DNA from: Schistocephalus solidus
Taxonomy: Eukaryota > Platyhelminthes > Cestoda > Diphyllobothriidea > Diphyllobothriidae
NCBI GenBank assembly: GCA_017591395.1
Contig: WEDG01005202.1
Location: 1 to 64,000 of the forward strand
Length of the DNA: 64,000 nt
Reading direction: 5' to 3'
Position numbers and translations under genes: made by a program. Below the pieces are notes generated by a model. It saw only the letters and a list, made by a program, of their open reading frames with translations. It had not been told where the DNA came from and searched no databases. Every line of letters begins with the position of its first letter. Positions within the stretch are counted from its first letter, which is position 1. Below, piece after piece: positions 30,656 to 40,510 of this stretch.

Positions 30656-32845
30656 TGTTATTCTTAATGAATATGGGAAAAATTGTTTTATCGTGGACAT
30701 CGGAAATTGTAGGTTAATACATCACGTGACTTTCCCTCATAATATACTGCAGGGAAGATGATCCGTTGTTTCGAATGGGATCTGCTCTGAGATGCAAAAG
30801 TGAATGTTGCCGTAACCAACCTAAAATAAAAATTAACTAGTTTTCCTCTTTGAACAAGTAGTTTTAAAAATAATAAACCCAAACTTGGATAACGACTTTG
30901 CAGAAAATCATTAGATGGCTTATTTTAAGGATAGAACACTTATTTAAATAATCTCCTCCATACTATCACCAGAATGTATCATACTATTTTAGATATGGCA
31001 GCAGCAATTACTCTCTTTTATATAAGTTTTAACGGCCAAGTGTACGACAATAATATGTTAAATGCAACGATTATTTTCAAAAATTAATGCCTATAAGTAC
31101 AAAGAGAAGCATGACGTTTGAATCTAGTACTGCACTTTTGGTGGTATATTGTGCCAAATTTTAGTTGACTCAGAAATGGCCGTGTTGCTGGAAATGTGCT
31201 AAATTTACCAGCCTTTAAATTTGGAATTTTAACATTTTTTTAAAATCCTACTGGCGTATAACTCAACGATCTTAATTTTGAGAGTTGTAATTAAACAACC
31301 TTAAACTAATGATTTTGTGTGTATCCTCATTTGTGATGTTATTTTAATCGAAAAATGCAACTTAAAAGTTTATTCATATGCTACTTAATAGTGGCGATCG
31401 TTTTCCTTTCCTGAATACCAGCGGATTCTCCTCAACATAGATAGGATGTGTCCATATCAATAGGAAAATAGCATCTTAATGATGGTTTAAAGGATATTTG
31501 TGATAAACAAAGAATTAAGTTAGAAACGTTAAGATTTGCATATAGCTATATAACCCAGACATAGATGTTACCTTAAGCTTGTTCACTAGTTGATGACGCC
31601 TACCGTTTTTGAGAATCTTTTATATATTGTTTGGTGATTCCAGTGTCTTCTGACTTCAGTTTAACATTTTGGAAGATTAATGAATATGGGTAAGAATATC
31701 TGAGGCTCACAAATTGGGCATATCTAATTTGACGCGGACGTTTGCTATTGGACAGGAAGTTCAACTGAATAAGCAGATGCCATGCAGCAGACAAATTGAA
31801 ACATCGACGAATTTAATACGTTTAATAAACAAATAAGTTTTAGAAAAATAAGTATAAATTAGGGCATGATTTTAACAAGTTGATGCCAAGACCCATGATA
31901 GCTGTAAATAAAAATGCCTAATAAGACTCGTGGTTAACAAATGACACTACCGGCATTATTTCAAATGAGTTTTACAAAAAAATAACGTTTTTAACTAGGG
32001 AAAAGAAAACGTTTTAGAGCTTTAAATCATTTATTAAGTGCAATTTTAAGTTTAAAATTCCAATTTTTCCATTATGATAACCAAGCCCTAAGTTTGAATA
32101 GGTAGGATAGGTTTTTGTAAGAAGTTTTACCAAAATATTGTTTGTCCTTTAGTTTTCTTGAATAGGATGTTAACAGATTTCGAATATAATGTGGCTAATT
32201 ATTTGCATGATTAACATATTTTACATCAAAATACGTTTGAGTAAGAAAGTGACCGCCTCTGTAACCTTACTTTTTTTATTTTTATGATGACGTTATTTTA
32301 AATATTTTGGTTTGTAACTGCGCATTAATTGTCTTCCTGAAGCGCAACATGTTTTGTAGATGTTAGTTTACGCTGAGGACTGCTATAAAGACCTTAACCA
32401 AATTTTCTTTTTTGTGTTATTTTATTAACGAGTTAACTGGTTGTACTAATACGACGCACGTAAAAGGAGGCTGTGGTTGCATAATCCTAGACACTTTTGA
32501 TCAGTAACTTTTGCGATTAACAAAAATAAATGAGTGAGGTGAAGAAAGGCGCTACGATAAAACTGTCAGATTTCAAATATTAAGTTCAGACAAATCATAT
32601 AAATTATGAATCTTGAACAAAGACAAAATGCCTACACGTGAATTTCCAAAAAACCAACGATAAACGTACGTTTTATGTCAACTTAGAAAGTGATTTTGCA
32701 GAGCTTATTGCAAAGTACCATGCCATCGGCCAACTTTTTGATAGGCTAAGCAGCCTTGTTAGTAAACCTGTGTTTTTGTTGAGGATTTGGCAGATTTTAT
32801 TAATTCGTTTGACCCAAGTGTGATAAAAATCGCGGATCACGGTGG
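30656..32845. other. AT-rich intergenic DNA
   Basis: About 2.2 kb without a recognisable coding domain, repeat or RNA gene on either strand. Only short chance frames of around 60 codons occur. Confidence 0.55.
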
Positions 32846-32927
32846 AGCCTCATAGGTTAGTTGGCTAGAGTACTTCCTGTACTAAAGCCTTCCCCTTGCT
32901 TGCATGGGTTTGAATCCCACTGAGGCC
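32846..32927 (+). repeat. tRNA-like segment (SINE or tRNA pseudogene)
   Basis: The sequence opens GCCTCATAGGTTAGTTGG, an A-box-like stretch, and ends with GGTTTGAATCC at 32907-32917, a near-consensus B box, then CACTGAGGC. GCCTCA at the start pairs with TGAGGC at the end like an acceptor stem, and TGGG/CCCA forms a short T arm. The D and anticodon arms do not fold canonically, and the spacing (about 82 bases with no variable-arm logic) is odd. It is therefore better read as a tRNA-derived SINE head or a dead tRNA than as a working tRNA. Confidence 0.45.
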
Positions 32928-35035
32928 ACCGGGTTTTTCTCAAGTGGGTCAAAGGAAACCTGTGATCATTTATTGAATAAGTGAGCCATTATGAGCACAA
33001 ATATATTTCTAACAACAAAAGTTATTGATGAAGCACAAAGTCTGATATCCGCAGTCAAAAATAATAATGCTAAGACTTATATTATTTCAAGTTATAGGCG
33101 AAATGTTAAATAGTAAATGCTCTTTATACCGTTGAGGTTACTAAGGGCACAAACACTCCCTTAATGGCACACCCTTACGCCAAAATATGTTGCCTAGTCT
33201 AATAGAAGATCCAGATGGTTAGTTATAAGAGAATTTTAATATTGCAACCGGTATCTGCAACCAAATTCAGATGAGAAAGTGCACGTACTGTATACAATTA
33301 TTCCTATTTTAATGCAGCTAATGTGTACCGGAATTTTGAGTGTGCATATTTTGATATTTGTTTGCTTGCAAGAACATTCGGAAAACTATTTGAGTTTAAA
33401 ATTATAAAATTTTCAAACCTTTTCTTCCGGAGACAAAAAGGTTAAACTATGAAACAGAAGCCGAATAATGACTTGAGTCGATAAAACGGACTTTTAAAAA
33501 ATGATCAAATCAAATAAACATAGCCTTTTGATATAAATAAAGTTTCACACAAAATTAAAAACATTTAGTCTCTATTAAATTAGCCCGTGAAGTTCATGGT
33601 GCACTGGACAAAAAACTAAACTAGATTCTTGTGATAAGAAGTAACTATTTTGGCGCGGTAATTATTATGAATGGAGAAGTAAATCTCACAGAGTTTAAAT
33701 ACGGCTGTATTATATTATGATTTAATAGAACTTATCCTACTTTTGAACACAAAAGTGGTGGCGTAGGTTAAAATATATTATTCTAGAGATCTTTTGTGGA
33801 CTAGCTCCTGCTTAATAGATATTCTTATAAGTTTTAAGTTTTTTGATAACTCAAATAGGATATACATAAGCATTTTAATGGAAAAATCTAAAAAATATCC
33901 AATTTAAGGTTTTAAACACGTAAAACGATCAGAAACAGTGTTAGACCCACGCATGTCCCTGTCAACTGTGCTTTATTAGAATTTGATTTAATTAATATAA
34001 TATTCCATTTGTTTAATTTTCAGGCTATTTCACAACAGGTTTAATAATGAGAAACTTTGCGTAAAATATCTCGCTGTCAAAAGACTTTAATTCAGATTAA
34101 CTTTAAACTTTTTATTAATGATTTGCAGATTGAACACGTTATTCGGCATAAAATGGTTACCAACGGTATCCAGCATTATAATACAACCCAGTTAAACGGT
34201 CTGTTGCCATTTTTTTGGTGATATCAATACCTGTTTCAGATAAGGGCTTAAATCTGTGCCAGGCACTGTCTAATAGAAATTATTCAGGAACATAGGATGA
34301 CGAAATCATAATCCAAAACAGCCGGGAGAATGTCAACTTTTCTAATGAGCCGAACGCACTGTACGATACTCGTGCGGTCATGCACGATCCGTAATCCTGG
34401 TGGAGCTTTTATTATGTCCAATAGGAAACAGCAATACAAGGATTCTCAGCCCCAAATAACTCAGATTAATAACCAATATTGATGTGAAAGTATATAATGC
34501 AGATTATCCGCTTTCCGTCATAAGTACCTGTCCCTTCAAGTAAGCAGGCCTGACTCTTTTAGGTACATTTACATTTATGATGGTTCATGAGCTTCAAATA
34601 ACAGGCATCATCTTAATAAGAGATGCATTCAACATACTTTATCCCACTTCTCCATGCTTTGACATTACGTACATAAAGCAGCAAACTGTGGAGAATCTTT
34701 GGGCTTCGAAAACTCGTTTAGGCAGAGGTGAGGGCAATCGCAGAGCAAATAATTTTCTAATTAATTATCATTCTTTAATTAAAGAGACATTTATTTGTTG
34801 ATCTGGATTGTGAAAAATCTGAAACAAATTTGTTTATCTTTCACCAATAAATTTATTTTATTTCCATATCCCTCAATCTAGTACACCGATGTGATTAATT
34901 ACTTTTCTTAAATGCCACATGCAGGGCACGACAGTGCCAAGAAATCTTGGACTGACAGTTCTCTCGTCTTTCAGGAGCTGAATCGAAAACAACGCCCATG
35001 GGATATGAGGAACTATTCTAGAAACTGCGTCGGAA
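32928..35035. other. AT-rich intergenic DNA
   Basis: About 2.1 kb with no recognised gene or element. A 74-codon frame at 34577-34801 has no recognisable features. GC content rises just before the zinc-finger fragment at 35074. Confidence 0.5.
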
Positions 35036-35258
35036 ATGGGCAAGGTGATTTATCGTATGTGTTTTAGGAGAGCAACTTCAACTCACGCATCGGCCTGGTC
35101 GGTCACCTGCGAATCCATCGCACGGAGGCTGGTGAACCAGTGCCTGGGGCTCCGACATACAGTCGTCGCGCCCGCCTCCACTGCCTCACTGCTCCCGCAC
35201 ATTTACACACCGCATGGACCTATTAGGACACATACGCCTCCACGACAACCTGCGGTAA
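35036..35258 (+). pseudogene. C2H2 zinc-finger end of an LINE ORF2
   Basis: From 35080 a plus-strand frame reads NSRIGLVGHLRIHRTEAG then EPVPGAPTYSRRARLHC. After one missing base near 35180 it continues as HCSRTFTHRMDLLGHIRLHD and stops at 35256-35258. The pattern L..H..IH and F.....L..HIRLH is the second half of C2H2 fingers. I recognise this finger pair as the C-terminus of an abundant LINE of diphyllobothriid tapeworms that also has endonuclease and RT domains. Only the end of the protein is present here, and the Cys pair of the first finger is lost. Confidence 0.65.
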
Positions 35259-35329
35259 ACCACTGGAAGCTAAGCCACATCAACGCACACCATCTACACT
35301 AATACACAGACAACACTCTCACAATCATC

Positions 35330-36170
35330 ATAATGTACCTGATAAAATCACGGTTTCCTAGAAACGGTGGCTTGGAAGGCTGACAATCTGACGCTTACAC
35401 CAGACCACGCCGTCGGCCCAGTGTATGTGTTGTGTGTGTCGAGTGGCTAACCAGTGGACTGGTAGTCAGCTGGCGATGGCTCCTCCATATCCCCTAATTT
35501 AGTGAATCCTGGTGTGTGCGTCATGGGAGCCAGGTCGTGCTGTGACGCGCGAAGACGATTACGCCGACCCGTCAGCCAATGCGCCCACTCACACATCAGA
35601 CAACTGGCCGCCTCGGACGATGGTCTGATTGTGGGGGTGGAGGAGAGAGTGAGATCGACGGCTCAGCGCATGTTCCTCACTATAAACAATCTGAAAGGCT
35701 TGAAAGTATCACGTTGCGCTAAAAGCCGTGGCTTGGACGGTTTCCAACTGATGGAATAACTCGGACCGCGTGGTCAGCCCAATGTGTGTTTTGTGTGGTG
35801 TGGCTGACTGGCAGACTGAGAGTCAGGCTGCAATGGCTCCTTTTTAATGTGGCCTTTATGGCACTCCCACTCTGTGGGATCAGAGTAAAGTGTAGTAGTA
35901 CGCCCAGGGGTGGCTCCGGCCACGCCAGCCACCTGCGCCCTCTCCCATCTCCAATCTTCTTGACTCTGTCGTGACACCGGGCTCAGGTGGGGGAGGAAGA
36001 GAGAGTGCGATAGCTGCAGCGCAAGGCTACTATCACTTAAAACTAATTCACGCGCAAGTCACCGTCCCTGCACCACCTGGTGTGGAGCATATGGTGGACC
36101 TCGTCGAAATCGACGGTCGAACTGTCATTTAGGATAGCAGATAACCCGTATAAATCTGATTTGGAGTATA
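35330..36170. repeat. GC-richer dispersed repeat, two roughly 360-bp subunits (copy 1)
   Basis: This follows the zinc-finger stop and recurs at 55380-56190 after the second zinc-finger fragment, so it is probably the 3' UTR of that LINE or an element linked to it. It contains an internal duplication: a GTGGCTTGGAAGG...CAGTCAGC-like segment near 35368-35480 returns near 35729-35840 as GTGGCTTGGACGG...GAGAGTCAGGC. The end includes CACCACCTGGTGTGGAGCAT and a GGTCGAACTGTCATT terminus. The minus strand of 35774-35977 is open and resembles the minus strand of 55778-56077 as peptide text. Confidence 0.6.
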
Positions 36171-36949
36171 ATGAGGATCCTAGTTTATAAAGTTATCAAG
36201 AAGCTAACACCTGTTAAGCGGAATTACCTATCAGCTGTAATCTTTTCCGCAAATCTATTATGACATTCAATAACCACATTGTTGCAAGTCAATAATCTTG
36301 TCAAAAAATATGCTATGAGCTAACGGCTTCTTACAGTGATACTGAGATGATCATACCACTTTTATTAAATAACTTTATTTCCTACGTCAGTTATGTTTAC
36401 TCTCTTGAACTGTGGAAATACAACAAAAGCAAAGCTTATCTAAGTTAATGCTCTCATCTCACGTGCATAACTTTTTCACGCATGTTTCGACCACTTTTTC
36501 CCTCTTTTTTAGTAAAAGAAACCATACTTAATGTTAGACCACTAATGTTTATCTTTAAAAATGACGCATGCAAAAATAGGATACAATGACAACACTCGTA
36601 TATCCAACAGCTTGCGTGTACCCATTTATGAACTGTCAACTATATAGTTGACAACTGGAATAAATTGCAAAATATTTTGTAGTTCGTGTTTTCGAACTTA
36701 GAGTTGTGGCCGCATACCCCAAAATTGATACAAATTACAGGTCATAACTATGTTGGACTTCGAAGCATGTATTATAACTATACCTTTCAACTCTTATTGG
36801 TTGTATAAACAACCAATCAGGTATCACCAAACAGTATAACATGGACTGCAAGTATAATTTCTGCAGACTTTTAAGAAAACACGAAAACCGTAAAAATTGA
36901 AGCTAAATTATTTAACAAATATTTTCAAGGTGGAGCATACAGTGTGATC
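36171..36949. other. AT-rich spacer with two perfect inverted repeats
   Basis: No gene was recognised. GTCAACTATATAGTTGAC at 36635-36652 is an 18-base palindrome. ATTGGTTGT and ACAACCAAT at 36796-36804 and 36809-36817 form a 9-bp hairpin with a 4-base loop. Confidence 0.6.
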
Positions 36950-37014
36950 TTCGTTGATTTTTAAGCAGGGCCTCTTCCAAAGTGACCATGCACTAATTCA
37001 CTGTTGCCTTCCGA

Positions 37015-37660
37015 TTGTTTCATCGAAAAAGGCTAGTGCCGTTCGTACCTATCATGCTTTTTGACCTCACAGATATGAGCTTAATTAATAACTTTTTGGA
37101 CTCATTGGACTGGCAGCATCTCTCCTCCATGAACGACACAGCAAGTCTTTGTGACTTCATGTCATTCGTTTCAAATAACATCCTGGAGCTTGTGCCAACC
37201 AAAATTGTCAAGCCCTACGTCTCGGAATCCACCGTTCCTCACTTTCTTTTGCCAAGACTAAAGAAATTGAGGAAGCAGTTGAAAGATCAATATACTAGTT
37301 CGTTATCTGGTCATCTAAGGATCGCAGAGATTTTTGAATTAGCCTCTAAGGTTCGTATTGCACGTGACAGACAGAGGGAATCTTGCGCACTCAGTGAGCC
37401 AAACTCTGCAAAATCTGTTACTCAACTGTTCCGCCATCGATCTTCCTCTAAACTAGGTTATGAAATTCCTCCATTACTAAACGAAGACAAGAACTTCGTT
37501 CTCGAAGACTCTGACAAGGCAGAACTGTTTAGTGCGTTCTTTGCAAATCATCTTACGATGGAATCTGAACCGGTTCCGACGTTTCAGGCATCCTCATTGA
37601 ATGTTATCAGCACTATTGATTTCTCCTTAGAACTAATTCGTAAGCAAATAATTCGTCTAA
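37015..37660 (+). pseudogene. LINE A3 linker and start of RT
   Basis: This open segment is the cleanest view of the endonuclease-RT linker of family A: INNFLDSLDWQHLSSMND, LVPTKIVKPYVSESTVPHFL, DRQRESCALSEPNSAKSV, SSSKLGYEIPPLLNEDKNFV and ELFSAFFANHLTMESEPV. In copy A1 two stops interrupt the same stretch. It lacks the endonuclease because the element is truncated. The frame changes at about 37660 owing to a lost A. Confidence 0.8.
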
Positions 37661-39205
37661 AAACTCGCACTCTTTGGGGACTGACGGTATTCCAAACTCA
37701 GTTATTAAGAGAGTGCCGAGCTTCCTCCAATTGCTTAGCCATGTATTCTCAGTTTATCTTTTAAACAGATTCTTTCCTGACTCATGGAAGACATCTATTA
37801 TTATTCCTGTCTTCAAGTCGGTATCTCGTTCGGACGTAAATAATTATATAGGCGTTCACAAAACCCCCGCTCTAGCAAAACGTCTTGAAAAAAGTTATTT
37901 TTAATCAAATTCTCGACTTTTGCTTAGAAAATAAGCTCTTAAGCGACTCGCAATATGCTTTTCTACCTGGGAGATCATGCGAAGTGTGTCACTTAGCTTT
38001 TCTTAACCTCGTCACTTCCCTTCGTAATGAGCAGCAGTCAGTGATTGTGATCTACTTTGACCTGAGCAAAGCCTTTGACAAGGTACCGCACAGACGTCTT
38101 CTGGTGAAACTGGAAGCCCTCAGCATCCGGCCTCCTCTCCTTGACTTCATTGGTTCCTACTTGTCTAACCGCAGCCAGAAGGTGTTCGTAGGTAATAGCT
38201 TTTCAAGGCCTCAGCCGATCACGAGTGGCGTTTTTTCAAGGCACGGTTCTAGGTCCCCTTCTCTTCATTCTGTACATAAACGAAATTTCAACTTTCCTCA
38301 CAAATTCACAAAATTTCGTTCACGCTGACGATCTCAAGTGCATTTATTCATTTTCTAAAGACACTGCCAATAGTTGCGTTGATAAAATCAACACTGATCT
38401 ACTTATGCTCTCACGTTGGAGCTGTACTTGGCAGATGAAATTTTCTCCATCAAAGAGCAGTTTCATGTGTTTTGGCCTTGCCAAGCTTCCTGGACCCATA
38501 GTATTACAAAATAGTACACCTTTAGAACGATCAACCATAAAAGACTTAGGTCTAAGTTACACAAATAAAGTAGCATTATCGCCTCATGCAGATCGAATTT
38601 CTGCAAAGGCTGCACAGATATGTGGTTTTATATCACATAATTTCTTCCTTCCGGAAATAAAGTTAAACCTATACCGCATATTTGTTCTTCCTATACTAGA
38701 ATACTGCTGTCCCCTCTTTGGGCTGATGAACGCCTCTGACCGCATTAAGATTGAAAAATGTCAGAGGGTTTTTACTCGAAGACTATTTTCTCTTCCTGAA
38801 TACAGTATCTCTTATACGGATAGAGACAAGTTAGCAAACATTAAATTTCTGTGGGATAGAATACTCGAAGCCAGTCTCAGCTTCCTGTTTCGCGTTAACT
38901 CTAGCCCAAATCTCCCACGAATTAACGCACTCATTCCGGTAGATCGACCATGTGCCACTCGTAATTCCTCCATGATCATTTCACCACCCCTAAGCTCCAC
39001 AACTAATCGTTCTCAGTTTTTTGCCTCAAAATATGCTTTCATCTGGAATAATCTTCCACTGCATATTAGGTTGTCGTCTACATTAGCTATTTTCAAAACC
39101 AAATTACGCAAACATTTAACTTCGGAAGATATAAAGTCCTTATTGTCTGTTTCCTTCCCAAACTCGCAACTTTTTGATTTTAAAAAGAGTCCTCCTGGTA
39201 TTTGA
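37661..39205 (+). pseudogene. LINE A3 reverse transcriptase and C-terminus
   Basis: RT blocks occur in three frames: GTDGIPNSVIKRVPSF (37674), GRSCEVCHLAFLNLV, YFDLSKAFDKVPHRRLLVKL (motif A), then after the T6 shift FFQGTVLGPLLFILYINEIS (motif B) and NFVHADDLKCIYSF near 38310-38350 (motif C, Tyr changed to His, both Asp kept). The segment 38225-39205 (326 codons) carries motif B through to the true stop, including FVLPILEYCCPLFGLMN and FKTKLRKHLTSEDIKSLL, and ends in SPPGI before TGA at 39203-39205. Confidence 0.85.
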
Positions 39206-39972
39206 GGCAGCTCTCTTGATATTATATTGGTCTCTAATTATATTTCCATCATCCTCTGCAGAGTCAATCTTTGCATTCACTTTTTAACCCTCCTTTTAAA
39301 CTAGCATCGCCAACTCTTGACTACCTTGATACTTTCCTCAAATTTGTAACCTCGAAGATGGTGTCCAGGTTCAGTTGATGATCAAGGCGGGTTCTGATGG
39401 TTTCGCCTCTTTGGTGATGGACTATGCAGTCAGCAAGGTCACATCTCGATGATGATCTCGTGACATCTACTGTCCCCTCTTCGTTTTGACCATGTTGTCT
39501 ACGATGAGTTCGTCCCCTCTCACCTCCACTGGTGTTTATAAACAGAAGCTCTGACTGCTATATTATCTCTCACCCGACAAGGAGCTTTCCGAACCCTCAT
39601 ACGTTGTCAGCAACATCACAATACTATCCCATTGCATCTAGCTATAATTTTTTTTAGTGAAGCAGTTTTTTTTCTCCTATTTTTTTAAATTGGAGGCTCG
39701 CCGAACTCCGCCTCCAATTTACCCTAGGAGTTATTTTTTTACTGCCTCTTTTCCAGTTCACCGTATATGCCAAAGATTGTTGACTTTTGTTTTAAAAATG
39801 GCAAATCGTTTTGAATTGGATATGTTTACCATACTACTCATTTCTGCTGTTCATATGGATGCTCACATAGTGCAGCAATTATCCACTTTGTATTTATTTA
39901 AACCACGGTACTAAGTTTGTAATTATGGGGCGCTCTGGGCTTTAAATATACAATTTATTTATTAATTTATCA
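39206..39972 (+). other. 3' UTR and tail of LINE copy A3
   Basis: This matches the 3' UTRs of copies A1 and A2 throughout and keeps the hairpin at 39674-39730 in its most perfect form. It ends with an ATTTATTTATT-type tail. Confidence 0.85.
39674..39730 (+). promoter_or_regulatory. 3'-UTR hairpin of LINE family A (copy A3)
   Basis: AAATTGGAGGC (39687-39697) and GCCTCCAATTT (39710-39720) are perfect 11-base complements around a 12-base loop. CTCCTA (39674-39679) and TAGGAG (39725-39730) can extend the stem outside an internal loop. Copies A1 and A2 have the same structure with a few changes. A 3' stem-loop is what LINE RTs of this type are known to recognise, so this is a candidate RT-binding signal. 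Confidence 0.65.
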
Positions 39973-40084
39973 ATTTTCTATGCTTTCAAGCTGGTTTGAT
40001 CTTGTATGTACATAGCGGCTATGAAATGTGGTTGAGCTGATCGCTGGCTTTCAGTTCAGTAAGCGAGCTTACGTGTTAAAAAAA

Positions 40085-40510
40085 TAGTGAACTCATCTGC
40101 GTGGTCATCCTTACAAGGTCAATAGCGAACGCACGCGATTGAACCGCAGAAAGTTTTTTCAGCCAACGAGTGGTACGAGCTTGGAACTCGTTACAAAGTG
40201 AGACGATTACCTCTGACAGCATTACTTATTTTAAAAGAAGGCTTGATGACATAATATTTGACAAAAGATGACTCTCGCAACATGAGTACTTAAAACCAGC
40301 CTCTTAAAATCTTTCGGTTTCTACTTTTCTTCCGCAATGTTTCGCCTATAGATGTGAACACGCATTTGAAGTTATGTTATGCTTTGACTCAATTTTTAAA
40401 TGTACACCATTTTTATAGTGACTGTACGCATGAAATGATAGTTTTATATTAATAGGGTCATCAAGGGCAATGCCTGTAACCCTTCAAAATGTACAATAAT
40501 ATACGTAGGA
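40085..40510 (+). mobile_element. LINE family E, 3' end only (copy E2)
   Basis: The sequence matches 58370-58790: a GGTCAATAGCGAACGCA block, GTGAGACGATTACC, TTTTAAAAGAAGG, ATAATATTTGACAAAA and a CTCGCAACATGAGTACTTAAA segment, then CCTGTAACCCTTCAAAATGTACAATAA at the end. It covers the last part of ORF2 and the 3' UTR of a 5'-truncated insertion. Confidence 0.7.

Larger units (their letters stand above)
36950..39972 (+). mobile_element. LINE family A, 5'-truncated (copy A3)
   Basis: The copy begins near the end of the endonuclease domain (matching 8874 onward), covers the linker, RT, C-terminus and 3' UTR, and ends with AATTTATTTATTAATTTATC. It carries frameshifts at 37058-37062 (T5), near 37660 (A5 instead of A6), near 37890 and at 38231-38236 (T6). 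It shares many diagnostic bases with the older split copy (6133-6497 and 11909-14022), including the T6, so those two form one subfamily. Confidence 0.9.

Noticed and set aside
32846..32927. Functional tRNA gene
   Set aside because: The D and anticodon arms cannot form canonical stems, although the ends pair. Kept only as a tRNA-like repeat.
34577..34801. 74-codon frame as a possible gene
   Set aside because: No domain, no second copy, no supporting signals, and AT-rich surroundings that produce such frames by chance.
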